Source: Bacteroidales bacterium | GTDB taxonomy: Bacteria; Bacteroidota; Bacteroidia; Bacteroidales; F082 | Assembly (NCBI GenBank): GCA_017427985.1 | Contig: JAFRRS010000015.1 | Location: 153,676 to 217,675, forward strand | Length of the DNA stretch: 64,000 bases | Direction of reading: 5' to 3' | Shown here: positions 8,781 to 17,684 of the stretch, piece after piece | Numbering within the stretch: position 1 is the stretch's first letter | How the letters are laid out: every line of letters begins with the position of its first letter | Made by a program: the position numbers and the translations under genes | Notes under the pieces: model-generated | What the model saw: the letters and a program-made list of their open reading frames with translations, nothing else | Database searches by the model: none | Told to the model about the DNA's origin: nothing

Positions 8781-9485
8781 ATGAAAAGAAGGTGGGTCAT
8801 TCCGGATATACATGGATGCGTCAGCACTCTGAAAATGCTGGTTGAATCGGGCATTCAGCTGACAAAAGAAGATTCCTTATATTTTTTGGGTGACTACATC
8901 GACCGTGGCCATGACGGAAAAGGTGTTATTGATTACATCATGAGCCTTCAAGACAATGGCTACGACATCAACTATCTCATTGGTAATCATGAGTATTACT
9001 GCATGAATGCCTACGAGCAGGACCAACACCGTTTTCTGTTTAAGAGCAGCATCCACAAGGATTGGGAACGTTACGGAGCAAAAGAAACGCTGAAAAGCTT
9101 CGGCGTGAAACATCCGCGTGACATTGATAAGAAATATATCGACTGGATGAAAAACGGCAAGTATTTCATTGAGCTTGAAGACTTTATCCTAGTCCATGCC
9201 GGAATGAATTTCAACCTTTTGAACCCGTTTGAAGACACGATGTCGATGCTTTGGGTTCGTGATTTCAAGGTCAACACCAACAAAATCGGCGGAAAAAAGA
9301 TCATTCACGGGCATGTTCCAGTGGAATACAGCCTCATTCAGCTATTCATCGAGTCTGGTGGCTACGATTTCATTGCTCTTGACAACGGCGTTTATTACCA
9401 AGACAGAAAAGTCGGGTTTGGAAACCTCATGGCGCTTGAGCTCAACAGCATGGAGCTTCTTGCACAACCGAATATCGATTACTGA
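8781..9485 (+). CDS. Metallophosphoesterase (PPP-type serine/threonine phosphatase-like)
   Basis: A 234-residue cytoplasmic phosphoesterase. The metal-binding motifs are in order: PDIHGC (residues ~7-12), GDYIDRG, GNHEYY, and the later His residues LVHAGMNF and IIHGHVPVEY. These are the bacterial PrpA/PrpB/ApaH-like signatures; the natural substrate could be phosphoprotein or a dinucleotide polyphosphate. The ATG lies 2 nt after the gpmA stop, and its own TGA overlaps the next ATG, so it is translationally coupled on both sides. Confidence 0.88.
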   Translation: MKRRWVIPDIHGCVSTLKMLVESGIQLTKEDSLYFLGDYIDRGHDGKGVIDYIMSLQDNGYDINYLIGNHEYYCMNAYEQDQHRFLFKSSIHKDWERYGAKETLKSFGVKHPRDIDKKYIDWMKNGKYFIELEDFILVHAGMNFNLLNPFEDTMSMLWVRDFKVNTNKIGGKKIIHGHVPVEYSLIQLFIESGGYDFIALDNGVYYQDRKVGFGNLMALELNSMELLAQPNIDY

Positions 9486-10099
9486 TGTTCGTAGATATTC
9501 ATACTCATATTGATAATCAATCTGTTATAAAGATTGTTGATGAGAATTTCAAGGAAAAAGTTTTAAAAACTGAAGGAGTGCATCCTTGGAAGGTTTGTGC
9601 GTGTGATAATGAGATTCCTCGCCTTCGGCTCGGAATCACGGCAGCTATTGGAGAAGTGGGACTTGACAAAGTTCATAAGGAAACTTTTGAAAGGCAGGTT
9701 GAGGTTTTTGAGGAAATGATCAGATTATCAGAGAGTTACAGGAAGCCGATGATTGTGCATTGCGTGAGGGCGTATTCCGAGATAATTGAAATCAGAAAAA
9801 AGACGAAAGCCACGATGCCGTGGGTGATTCACGGGTTCAACAGCTCTGTGGAGACGATGCGGCAACTTTTGAAACACAACATGTACATCTCGCTTGGCGA
9901 AGTGCTGTATCGTAATGAAATTCAAGCGGTTGAGATATTAAAAAACATCCCTGTTGAACGACTTTTTTTAGAAACCGACGTCTCTGGAAGAGATATAAAA
10001 GACGTTTATGCGAAGGCGGTGACACTATCGAGATGGGATTTGGAGTTTTTGTGCAAAAAGATTTTTGAGAATTATGGAAGACTGGAAACAACGCACTAA
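9485..10099 (+). CDS. TatD-family metal-dependent hydrolase
   Basis: A 204-residue TIM-barrel nuclease of the TatD/YcfH type. Metal ligands are visible: HxH in DIHTHID, Glu in AIGEVGLDK, His in MIVHCVRAY, His in WVIHGFNSS and Asp in LFLETDVSG. It is shorter than typical TatD (~255 residues), mostly around the region after the first strand. It overlaps the preceding phosphatase stop (TGATG) and the next gene (tcdA) by 26 nt. A 3'-5' DNA/RNA exonuclease role is known for TatD members, but the substrate of this short form is not established. Confidence 0.88.
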   Translation: MFVDIHTHIDNQSVIKIVDENFKEKVLKTEGVHPWKVCACDNEIPRLRLGITAAIGEVGLDKVHKETFERQVEVFEEMIRLSESYRKPMIVHCVRAYSEIIEIRKKTKATMPWVIHGFNSSVETMRQLLKHNMYISLGEVLYRNEIQAVEILKNIPVERLFLETDVSGRDIKDVYAKAVTLSRWDLEFLCKKIFENYGRLETTH

Positions 10100-10811
10100 T
10101 ATATTAATAGGTGTAGACGGCGTGGAGCGGCTTGCCAAAGCGCACGTCCTCGTGGTCGGACTTGGGGGCGTGGGGGCGTATGCCGCTGAACAGCTTGCAC
10201 GCGCTGGCATCGGTGAGATGACGATAGTTGACAGCGACACCGTGAGCGTGACAAACAAAAACCGCCAGCTTTTGGCACTCGACAGCACCGTGGGGCGTTA
10301 CAAAACCGAGGTGATGGCTGAACGAATCCGCGACATCAACCCTGATATCAAATTGCATGTGCTGACACAATATCTTAAGGATCAGTCAATTATAGATCTT
10401 ATGGCGCAGAAGTTCGACTTCGTGGTCGATGCCATCGACACCATGGCACCAAAAGTGTTCCTACTTTATTATGCGGTGCAAAACCACCAGAACATCGTGA
10501 GTTGCATGGGTGCGGGAGGCAAATTCGACCCAACAAAAATTGAGATTTGCGACATCGCGAAATCGTACAACTGCCGACTGGCGTTTTATATCCGCAAACG
10601 CCTGCACCGACTGGGCATCCGTGAAGGCATCACGGTGGTTTTCTCTCCAGAGAAAGTGGCTGACGATGCCTTCATCGTGGAAGACGAGCAACAACAAAAC
10701 AAAATAGCTACTGTTGGGACAATCTCATATATGCCGGCAACGTTCGGGTGCTTCTGCGCCTCGCACGTCATCAACCAGCTACTAAGAACACAAAATCGTG
10801 TCTCTTCTTGA
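10074..10811 (+). CDS. tcdA: tRNA threonylcarbamoyladenosine dehydratase
   Basis: A 245-residue E1/ThiF-like enzyme that converts t6A37 to cyclic t6A37 in tRNA. It begins MEDWKQRTNILIGVDGVERL, then the ATP-binding Rossmann loop VLVVGLGGVGAYAAEQLARAG, the conserved VDSDTVSVTNKNRQ, VVDAIDTMAPK and SCMGAGGKFDPTKI. These are diagnostic for TcdA/CsdL. ATG 10074 is preferred to an upstream TTG because the protein N-terminus then matches the family. Its 3' end overlaps the convergent gene at 10771 by 41 nt. Confidence 0.95.
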   Translation: MEDWKQRTNILIGVDGVERLAKAHVLVVGLGGVGAYAAEQLARAGIGEMTIVDSDTVSVTNKNRQLLALDSTVGRYKTEVMAERIRDINPDIKLHVLTQYLKDQSIIDLMAQKFDFVVDAIDTMAPKVFLLYYAVQNHQNIVSCMGAGGKFDPTKIEICDIAKSYNCRLAFYIRKRLHRLGIREGITVVFSPEKVADDAFIVEDEQQQNKIATVGTISYMPATFGCFCASHVINQLLRTQNRVSS

Positions 10812-11529
10812 CTTCTTTCTCAATATGAGCGATGTAATGCGTACGTCGCGAGATGGTATTCAAGATTTTCTGAGCCTCTTCATATTCGCCCATCTCACGA
10901 TATAACTCTATGATTTCCAATATCGAAGCCTCGTATTCCTCATCATCAGGAGTGTAACGTCCTTTCAGAAGAACCAACAATGCCTTCATGTTTTCAAGAT
11001 ATTCGTCATGAAGTTTTTTGAACATCATGCGACCTTGAATCTGTTTGACCCTGTTTTTACGCCAAACATTGAAACTCATTTTTCCTGTAAAGAGATAACG
11101 AAGATGCATCTGATAGTTGTTGCGCACCAAATCGTTGTAAGCCCACCACATCAGACGTCGGATGTAAAGCTCTTTATCTCTATCATTATCAATGGATTGT
11201 AAAAACTGTTTATAATGGCTCACGAGAGCGAGGCGGCCTTCAACGCTGTTGAAATGTATGCCGAAGAAACGCCAATGGTTCCAATTATAATAAGGTACTT
11301 CGGGCTTTTGTGATGTCACTACAGGCTCTTTGTAATCGTCAACCCAGAACCAATGGCTGCATGACGGGCAGACGATTATCTTTTGAGGCTCAGTTATGTA
11401 ATTGTCATTCAACGTCTTACCATCGGAATACAATATCGATTTGTTTACCATTTCCGATTTCACGATATGACCTTCGAGCCAAGCACCACACTTCGGGCAT
11501 TGCATATAAAATGTATCGTATTTTATCAT
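10771..11529 (-). CDS. Zinc-ribbon protein of unknown function
   Basis: A 252-residue protein with two paired cysteine knuckles, CPKCG (residues ~10-14) and CPSC (~54-57), forming one N-terminal zinc ribbon. The rest is predicted helical, rich in Arg/Tyr/Trp (LYIRRLMWWAYNDLVRNN), with a Glu-rich, TPR-like C-terminal half (YREMGEYEEAQKILNTI). I do not recognise the family. It is the last gene of the mutA-mutB-rnhA run (15 nt after rnhA), and its 3' end overlaps the convergent tcdA. Confidence 0.8.
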   Translation of the reverse strand: MIKYDTFYMQCPKCGAWLEGHIVKSEMVNKSILYSDGKTLNDNYITEPQKIIVCPSCSHWFWVDDYKEPVVTSQKPEVPYYNWNHWRFFGIHFNSVEGRLALVSHYKQFLQSIDNDRDKELYIRRLMWWAYNDLVRNNYQMHLRYLFTGKMSFNVWRKNRVKQIQGRMMFKKLHDEYLENMKALLVLLKGRYTPDDEEYEASILEIIELYREMGEYEEAQKILNTISRRTHYIAHIEKEVKKRHDFVFLVAG

Positions 11530-11544
11530 AACGTTGATTTTTAA

Positions 11545-12198
11545 TTACTTACGACCAAAATCGGCGGGTATCTCACCCCAAATCTCGGTTCTCCATTTAC
11601 GTATCGGCACTCTGAAAGTGTTATCGTGAAGCCATTTCTCGGCTCTGCGAATCACCTCAAAGAGATATTTATTCTTTTGATTCTCAACGAGTTTCGTCCT
11701 ACATAACATCTGACTCACCCATTTCTGACCATTCAAAGAATCGGAATAGATTGGCAGGTTGGTGTGGTTTTTTTGTTGCCATGCAAGGCAGTGAACGATG
11801 GCAAGAAACTCCCCTATGTTGTTGGTTCCGCCTTCAAACACAGGGCTTTTGAACAATTCGGTACCCGTGGCGACGTACACGCCCCGATATTCCATTTTAC
11901 CTGGATTACCTGAACATGCGGCGTCTACGGCGATTGCGTTGGGTTCGGGTTTTGGGGTACCTTCGGGTAAGGATTCCCAATTTGATAGAGACGTTTCAGG
12001 AGACGTTTCAGGAAACGTCTCTACAGCGGTTTTTCCGAAATCAGGTTCGTTTTTAAACGCCGATTCGGCGGATTCTCTGGTGGGAAATCCTTTGTATTTC
12101 GCGCCAGGGAATCCTTCGACCTGCATACGGCATTCGTCCCATGAGGCGAAGACGCCGATTTGCCGACCGGACCAAACCGTGTAAAATTTGTTTTTCAA
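11545..12198 (-). CDS. rnhA: Ribonuclease H with N-terminal viroplasmin domain (TTG start)
   Basis: A 217-residue RNase HI-type nuclease for RNA:DNA hybrids. The N-terminal ~45 residues (KFYTVWSGRQIGVFASWDEC...FPGAKYKGF) are the caulimovirus viroplasmin/RNase H N-domain that binds hybrids. The catalytic domain has AVDAACSGNPGK (first Asp), NNIGEFLAI (Glu) and IYSDSLNG (Asp), and ends GEIPADFGRK, a tail shared by this Bacteroidetes subfamily. The usual first motif TDGSC is altered to VDAAC. The start is TTG 12198, directly after the mutB stop, which implies coupled translation; the next Met would remove the viroplasmin core. The linker contains PETSPETS, encoded by a dispersed palindromic repeat (11986-12024). 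Confidence 0.9.
   Translation of the reverse strand: MKNKFYTVWSGRQIGVFASWDECRMQVEGFPGAKYKGFPTRESAESAFKNEPDFGKTAVETFPETSPETSLSNWESLPEGTPKPEPNAIAVDAACSGNPGKMEYRGVYVATGTELFKSPVFEGGTNNIGEFLAIVHCLAWQQKNHTNLPIYSDSLNGQKWVSQMLCRTKLVENQKNKYLFEVIRRAEKWLHDNTFRVPIRKWRTEIWGEIPADFGRK
11986..12024. repeat. GAGACGTTTC palindrome inside rnhA, with one duplicated arm
   Basis: Perfect 10-bp arms GAGACGTTTC/GAAACGTCTC at 12000-12021, preceded by an extra direct copy of the 12-mer AGACGTTTCAGG. It is in frame and encodes the PETSPETS linker between the two rnhA domains. Same family as 52018-52039 and 63798-63823. Confidence 0.9.
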
Positions 12199-14334
12199 TT
12201 ACTGTTTACGCATTGCAATTAAGAGTTCCAGCATCTTGATTGCGGAATCGGAGACGATGGTGCCAGGTCCGAAGATGGCTGCTGCGCCTGCGTCATACAG
12301 GAACTGGTAATCCTGATGAGGGATGACGCCACCGACCACCACCATGATGTCCGGACGACCGAGTTTCTCGAGTTCCTTGATAATCTGAGGCACGAGGGTC
12401 TTGTGACCTGCCGCCAACGATGACACGCCGACGACGTGGACGTCGTTTTCCACTGCCTGACGCGCTGCCTCTGACGGTGTCTGGAACAATGGTCCCATAT
12501 CGACGTCGAAGCCGATGTCAGCGTAACCTGTTGCGACGACCTTGGCGCCACGGTCGTGACCGTCCTGACCCATCTTCGCAATCATGATACGAGGACGACG
12601 ACCTTCGAGTTTAGCGAACTCATCCGCCATTGCCTGTGCCTTGGCGAATTTGTCATTACCTTTTGCTTCCATTGAATAAACTCCTGATATTGAACGAATT
12701 ACAGCTTTATAACGACCAACGACTTTTTCGCATGCCATTGAGATTTCGCCCAATGTGGCGCGGCATTTTGCAGCCTCGACAGCAAGAGCGAGAAGGTTAC
12801 CCTTGCCCGTTTTCACCGATTCGGTGATAGCATCGAGGCAACGCTGCACATCGGCCTCGTTACGGTTGGCGCGGAGTTCTTTCAGACGTTTGATCTGTGA
12901 TTCGCGCACAGCGGTATTGTCAACTTCAAGAGTATCAATGCTATCCTCATGTTCAAGACGATATTTGTTGATACCTACGATTGTCTCGGTACCCGAGTCG
13001 ATCTTAGCCTGCTTACGGGCTGCTGCTTCCTCGATACGCATCTTTGGAAGACCTGTCTCGATAGCCTTTGCCATACCGCCCATCTCCTCTACCTCCATGA
13101 TGTGAGCCCAAGCGCGCTCAGCGATTTCCTTGGTGAGAGATTCAACATAATATGAACCTGCCCATGGGTCGACGACGCGGCAGACATTGGTTTCTTCCTG
13201 AATGTAAATCTGAGTGTTACGAGCGATACGAGCACTGAAGTCGGTAGGAAGTGCGATAGCCTCGTCGAGAGCGTTGGTGTGCAACGACTGAGTGTGACCG
13301 AGGGCTGCTCCCATAGCCTCGATACAAGTACGAGCCACGTTGTTGAACGGGTCCTGCTCGGTGAGCGACCATCCTGAAGTCTGGGTGTGAGTACGCAGTG
13401 CCAATGACTTATCGCTCTTCGGGTTAAAGGTCTTCACAATCTTAGCCCACAGCATACGGGCTGCACGCATCTTAGCAATCTCCATGAAGTGGTTCATTCC
13501 GGAACACCAGAAGAACGACAAACGTGGAGCGAATGCGTCGATGTCCAAGCCTGACTTGACACCTGTGCGGAGGTAATCCCAACCATCGGCGAGAGTGTAG
13601 GCAAGCTCGATGTCGCATGTAGCGCCAGCTTCCTGCATGTGGTAGCCGGAGATTGAGATGCTGTTGAACTTCGGCATGTTCTGTGAAGTGAATGCGAAGA
13701 TATCAGCGATGATTCGCATTGAGAACTCAGGTGGATAGATATAGGTGTTACGCACCATGAACTCCTTCAAGATGTCGTTCTGGATTGTACCCTGAAGCTC
13801 TTCATATTTAGCGCCTTGTTCGAGAGCGGCGACGATGTAGAATGCCAAAATCGGCAACACGGCGCCGTTCATTGTCATTGACACAGACATCTTATTCAGC
13901 GGAATCTGGTCGAACAACACTTTCATATCTTCAACGGAGCAGATTGACACGCCAGCCTTACCCACATCGCCCATAACGCGTTCATGGTCAGCGTCATAGC
14001 CACGGTGAGTAGCAAGGTCGAAAGCCACAGACAGACCTTTCTGACCTGCGGCGATGTTACGGCGGTAGAATGCGTTTGACTCCTCAGCGGTCGAGAAACC
14101 TGCATACTGACGGACGGTCCAAGGACGCATCACATACATTGTCGAATAAGGTCCACGGAGATACGGGGCGATACCTGCAGCATAGTTGAGGTGCTCCATA
14201 TTCTCAAGGTCTTCAGCCGTATAAGCCGGCTTCACGTTGATATGTTCAACAGTTTCCCAGTCAGGTTTGTAATCAGCTTTGATTTGTGACTTAGGTATAG
14301 CGTTGATATTTAAATTCTTGAAATCTGGTTTCAT
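12199..14334 (-). CDS. mutB: Methylmalonyl-CoA mutase, large (catalytic) subunit
   Basis: A 711-residue adenosylcobalamin enzyme interconverting succinyl-CoA and (R)-methylmalonyl-CoA, the route to propionate in Bacteroidales. The TIM barrel shows [45 protein letters not shown] and [16 protein letters not shown]. The C-terminal B12-binding domain has the lower-ligand motif DGHDRG (~588-593), with SSLAAGH and VVGGVIP after it. Length is typical. It begins 14 nt after the mutA stop and abuts rnhA. The TAA at 12199-12201 is followed directly by the rnhA TTG. Confidence 0.98.
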   Translation of the reverse strand: MKPDFKNLNINAIPKSQIKADYKPDWETVEHINVKPAYTAEDLENMEHLNYAAGIAPYLRGPYSTMYVMRPWTVRQYAGFSTAEESNAFYRRNIAAGQKGLSVAFDLATHRGYDADHERVMGDVGKAGVSICSVEDMKVLFDQIPLNKMSVSMTMNGAVLPILAFYIVAALEQGAKYEELQGTIQNDILKEFMVRNTYIYPPEFSMRIIADIFAFTSQNMPKFNSISISGYHMQEAGATCDIELAYTLADGWDYLRTGVKSGLDIDAFAPRLSFFWCSGMNHFMEIAKMRAARMLWAKIVKTFNPKSDKSLALRTHTQTSGWSLTEQDPFNNVARTCIEAMGAALGHTQSLHTNALDEAIALPTDFSARIARNTQIYIQEETNVCRVVDPWAGSYYVESLTKEIAERAWAHIMEVEEMGGMAKAIETGLPKMRIEEAAARKQAKIDSGTETIVGINKYRLEHEDSIDTLEVDNTAVRESQIKRLKELRANRNEADVQRCLDAITESVKTGKGNLLALAVEAAKCRATLGEISMACEKVVGRYKAVIRSISGVYSMEAKGNDKFAKAQAMADEFAKLEGRRPRIMIAKMGQDGHDRGAKVVATGYADIGFDVDMGPLFQTPSEAARQAVENDVHVVGVSSLAAGHKTLVPQIIKELEKLGRPDIMVVVGGVIPHQDYQFLYDAGAAAIFGPGTIVSDSAIKMLELLIAMRKQ

Positions 14335-14348
14335 TGCTTACTCCTTTC

Positions 14349-16199
14349 TTATTTTGTTATACCTAATCTCTTTTGGAAACTTTGCAAAGTCTCGAGGACG
14401 TTGCTCTTGACGTGGATGAAATATTCGAGACCGGCTTCTTTGAGGATGTCGGCTGTGCCTTCAGGGTTACCGGCGAGCACCACGATGGTGTCGTTTTTGA
14501 GTTCCTCGTAAATCTTGAGGGCGTTGCCTTCACCGTATTCCTCGTCGGATGAGCAGATTACCACGATTTCAGGTTTTATCTCGCGTGCTGCTGCGATGCC
14601 GTCTTCAAGGGTCTTGAAGCCAGGGTTGTCGACGACTTCAAAGCCTGCGCAAGCGAAGAAGTTCGATGCGAAGTTGGCGCGTGCCTTACGCATGGCGAGG
14701 TTGCCATATGTGAACATCCATGCTGTCGGACGTTTGTGGTCTTTAGCGTAAACGTCAGTGGCATAACGCATTGTCTCGAACTGCTGAGCCACGCGGAAGG
14801 TGTCGATGGTGTCGACTTCGGCGTTGGCATCGCGTTTGCAGCTCGGCTTGAACACCCATTCAGCCGGGTCGAACTTCATCACTTCGGTGAAGTTCGGGAA
14901 CTGGTTGGTGCCGAGGATGGTCTCGCGGCGTGTGGCGACGTTGCTGAAACGTTTCGCTGCGCTTTCCTTCACGATATTTTGGATTGTGCCCTTGCGCACT
15001 GCAGCGAGGTAGCCGCCTTCGTCCTGAATCTGGAGGAAGACGTTCCATGCAGCGGTAGCGATGGATTCTGTAAGATTTTCAATGTAATATGAGCCTGCGG
15101 CAGGGTCAGCGACCTTGTCGAAATGCGACTCTTCCTTAAGGATGAGCTGCTGGTTGCGTGAGATACGATCAGCAAAATCCGTCGCCTCTTCAAATGTGGC
15201 GTCGAATGGAGTTACTGAGAATGAATCGACACCGCCAAGGATAGCAGACATCGTACCTGTTGTGGTACGCAGCATGTTGACGTACGGGTCGTACAAACTC
15301 ATGTTAATCAACGCATTGAAGGCATGGATGCGAATCTTGCAGTTCTCCTCTTTTGCGCCGTAAGCCTTAAGGATTTCAGCCCAGAGCATACGGTAGGCGC
15401 GCATCTTCGCCATCTCCATGAAGTAGGTCTGACCGACGGCGACGTTGAAACGCATCTTCGGGGCTATCTCATCGATTGTCAAGCCTTTAGCGAGCAGCTG
15501 TTCGATGTATTCGACACCCACTGAGAGGGCGATACCCATTTCCTGCGAGATGGTTGCGCCGGCGTTGGTGAACACATGTGCGTTGACTCCGATGGTCTGA
15601 ACGCCAGGGATTTCAGCCTTTGTGAGGATGGCTGCGAGTTCCATGTCGGTGTTTTCAGTGATGAACCATGTGCCGCGACGGATGTAACGTGTGAGCGGGT
15701 CATAGTTGAGCGAGCCGTGGATGCCAGGGATCTTCGACATCATCTCAAGGAGCGGGAGATGATACTTGTTATTATAGAAGGTGATTTCGACCGCTTCGGC
15801 ATAGATTCCGTTGAGGAGTCCTGATATCTCGACAGCGTCGTAGGCCTTGTCGTATTCGAGGCGGAACGAGAGTGCTGTAGCGCCGCGGTTGAGGGCGTCG
15901 AGAGCTTTTTTATTTGCCTCGTGGTAGTCTTTCACCACGATGTCCTCGCACACGAGCCAGTCGTTACCTTCGTTTTTGGTGCTGCGGATGTAAGGATACT
16001 CGCCAGGTTTGGTGTCGAGCCACGGTATATCCTTCAGATTCTCAGCGCGATAATACGGCCTCACCTGGAAACCTTCGGCTGTTTTCCAGACAAGTTTCTT
16101 GTTGTAATCGGCTCCTTTGAGGTCTTTTTCGATGACAGCTTCCCACTGTTCGGTGGTCACTGGAGGAAATTCCTCAAAAAGTTTTTTCTGGTTACTCAT
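14349..16199 (-). CDS. mutA: Methylmalonyl-CoA mutase, small subunit
   Basis: A 616-residue non-catalytic partner of MutB in the heterodimer. It retains the barrel (KKLVWKTAEGFQVRPYYR, GINAHVF-like VQTIGVNAHVF, IHAFNALINMSLYDPY, ADPAAGSYYIENLTESIA). Its C-terminal cobalamin domain is degenerate: no DxHxxG motif, with CSSDEEYGEGN where the fold continues. This is normal for MutA. First gene of the operon mutA-mutB-rnhA-zinc ribbon, with a TATATTTG promoter at 16228-16235 on the minus strand. Confidence 0.97.
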   Translation of the reverse strand: MSNQKKLFEEFPPVTTEQWEAVIEKDLKGADYNKKLVWKTAEGFQVRPYYRAENLKDIPWLDTKPGEYPYIRSTKNEGNDWLVCEDIVVKDYHEANKKALDALNRGATALSFRLEYDKAYDAVEISGLLNGIYAEAVEITFYNNKYHLPLLEMMSKIPGIHGSLNYDPLTRYIRRGTWFITENTDMELAAILTKAEIPGVQTIGVNAHVFTNAGATISQEMGIALSVGVEYIEQLLAKGLTIDEIAPKMRFNVAVGQTYFMEMAKMRAYRMLWAEILKAYGAKEENCKIRIHAFNALINMSLYDPYVNMLRTTTGTMSAILGGVDSFSVTPFDATFEEATDFADRISRNQQLILKEESHFDKVADPAAGSYYIENLTESIATAAWNVFLQIQDEGGYLAAVRKGTIQNIVKESAAKRFSNVATRRETILGTNQFPNFTEVMKFDPAEWVFKPSCKRDANAEVDTIDTFRVAQQFETMRYATDVYAKDHKRPTAWMFTYGNLAMRKARANFASNFFACAGFEVVDNPGFKTLEDGIAAAREIKPEIVVICSSDEEYGEGNALKIYEELKNDTIVVLAGNPEGTADILKEAGLEYFIHVKSNVLETLQSFQKRLGITK

Positions 16200-16227
16200 G
16201 ATATTTGAAATTTTCGAAAATTTTTTG

Positions 16228-16235
16228 CAAATATA
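16228..16235 (-). promoter_or_regulatory. -7 promoter box for the mutAB operon
   Basis: TATATTTG on the minus strand, about 29 nt upstream of the mutA ATG. Confidence 0.7.
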
Positions 16236-16249
16236 GGAATTTTTCTTTT

Positions 16250-16345
16250 TCTGTTACTTTTTTCTTGATAAAAAGTATCCAAAAATCAAGCGCCAGCCGA
16301 GGACGCGACATGTCGCGTCCCTACATACCGCCGTCTGGCGCAGGC
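16250..16345. repeat. Compound palindromic repeat between mutA and the DUF1016 gene
   Basis: Contains the perfect 20-bp palindrome GGACGCGACATGTCGCGTCC (16301-16320), flanked by TACTTTTT/AAAAAGTA arms (about 16256-16278) and a CCGCCGTCTGGCG hairpin. The same succession of parts, inverted, occurs at 62826-62920. The rest of 16346-16559 is AT-rich DNA with the promoter and operator-like palindrome of the next gene and no visible gene. Confidence 0.8.
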
Positions 16346-16488
16346 CACCGCACCTGAGACAATCTGGCGCAAAGCGAAGATAAATCAATAAAATTTTGTT
16401 AAAAATTTTTAAGAATTAAAAAAAGTGGAAATTTTGATTTTGTTGTTGTAATTTTTTGATTTTCAATTATTTAGAAGGGTGTTGAAAA

Positions 16489-16513
16489 ATTAGTCGTTTT
16501 TCGTACGACTAAT
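16489..16513. promoter_or_regulatory. Operator-like inverted repeat over the -33 region of the DUF1016 gene
   Basis: ATTAGTCG (16489-16496) and CGACTAAT (16506-16513) are perfect 8-bp arms around a 9-nt spacer. The -7 box TAGTTTTG is at 16529-16536, so the palindrome covers the expected -33 element. A repressor site is inferred, not shown. Confidence 0.45.
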
Positions 16514-16528
16514 TCGGAAAAAGTGTTA

Positions 16529-16536
16529 TAGTTTTG
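16529..16536 (+). promoter_or_regulatory. -7 promoter box for the DUF1016 nuclease gene
   Basis: TAGTTTTG, 24 nt before ATG 16560. Confidence 0.6.
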
Positions 16537-16559
16537 CAGAAAATTAAAAATCATAATTT

Positions 16560-17564
16560 ATGAAGAGAAAAGGAATAGAAAACAACAATTTTGGTGATAT
16601 TGTGTCACTTATTAACCAGTCAAGATTAAAAGCTTATCAGGCTGTCAACAGAGAATTAATCGAACTTTATTGGAAAATCGGGAAGTATATCAGCAAAAAG
16701 ACAAATGAAGAAGGTTGGGGAAAAAGCACAGTTCAGAATCTTGCAGATTATATTAATGACAAGGAACCTGGAATAAAAGGCTTTTCCGATAAAAATCTTT
16801 GGCGAATGAAGCAATTCTATGAAGTTTACAAAGATTATCCAAAACTCTCAGCACTGCTGAGAGAAATTAATTGGACAAATAACGTGATGATTTTGTCAAA
16901 ATGTGAGACCCTTGAAGAAAAAGAGTTTTATCTCCAACTCGTTGTAAATGAACAATATACCAAACGAGAGCTCGAAAGACAAATTAATTCATGTTGCTAT
17001 GAAAGAACACTACTCGGTCAGAAATATCATGAAAAACTCTCACCACTGGTGAGAGAATTTCCGGAAAAGATTTCGAAAATCTTCAAAGAACAATATATCT
17101 TTGATTTTCTTAATCTTAGCGAAGACATTCAGGAAAATGATCTGCAAAAATCTCTCGTCAAAAACATGAAAAAATTTGTTTTGGAACTTGGAAAAGACTT
17201 CATTTTTGTCGGAGAAAACTACAGACTGCAGGTCGGAATGAAGGATTTTTACATCGATTTGCTGTTTTTTCACAGAAATCTGAATTGTCTCGTGGCTTTT
17301 GAATTGAAAACCGTCGATTTCATGCCAGAACATCTGGGACAACTTAACTTTTATCTTGAAGCTTTGGACAGAGATGTCAGGAAAAAGCATGAGAATCCGA
17401 GCATAGGTGTTTTGTTATGCAAAGGGAAAGACGACGATGTTGTAGAATATGCAATGAGCAGGCAGTTGTCGCCGACTTTGATAAGCGAATATGAGATGGC
17501 TCTGCCCGATAAAAAAATCTTACGAGAAAAACTGAGAGAAATATGTGCTGAAAAAATAAATTAA
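16560..17564 (+). CDS. DUF1016/YhcG-type PDDEXK nuclease
   Basis: A 334-residue protein. The N-terminal domain (~8-140) is the DUF1016 N region: INQSRLKAYQAVNRELIELYWKIGKYI, then NLWRMKQFYEVY. The C-terminal domain (~190-330) is a PD-(D/E)XK fold: DFYIDLLFFHRNLNCLVAFELK supplies the Asp and ExK catalytic pair, followed by GQLNFYLEALD and IGVLLCKGKDDDVVEYAM. Homologues often sit near restriction-modification or other mobile genes, and a role in DNA defence or recombination is suspected for the family. Here it is a single gene with an operator-like palindrome in its promoter. No partner is nearby. Confidence 0.88.
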   Translation: MKRKGIENNNFGDIVSLINQSRLKAYQAVNRELIELYWKIGKYISKKTNEEGWGKSTVQNLADYINDKEPGIKGFSDKNLWRMKQFYEVYKDYPKLSALLREINWTNNVMILSKCETLEEKEFYLQLVVNEQYTKRELERQINSCCYERTLLGQKYHEKLSPLVREFPEKISKIFKEQYIFDFLNLSEDIQENDLQKSLVKNMKKFVLELGKDFIFVGENYRLQVGMKDFYIDLLFFHRNLNCLVAFELKTVDFMPEHLGQLNFYLEALDRDVRKKHENPSIGVLLCKGKDDDVVEYAMSRQLSPTLISEYEMALPDKKILREKLREICAEKIN

Positions 17565-17593
17565 AAAATCTTTTCACCTATTAATAAAATGAC

Positions 17594-17601
17594 TAAATTT
17601 G
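17594..17601 (+). promoter_or_regulatory. -7 promoter box for the first giant T9SS gene
   Basis: TAAATTTG, about 84 nt upstream of ATG 17685. Confidence 0.6.
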
Positions 17602-17684
17602 CGAATTTACAAAAGTGATGGTGTCGTTTTACAAAACGATGATTTTCAAAGAAATAAATAAGTAACAAATAAAAAATAAACACA

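Noticed and set aside
14736..15092. Open frames opposite mutA, mutB and other GC-rich genes
   Set aside because: They are reverse-strand shadows of well-supported coding regions with biased codon use.
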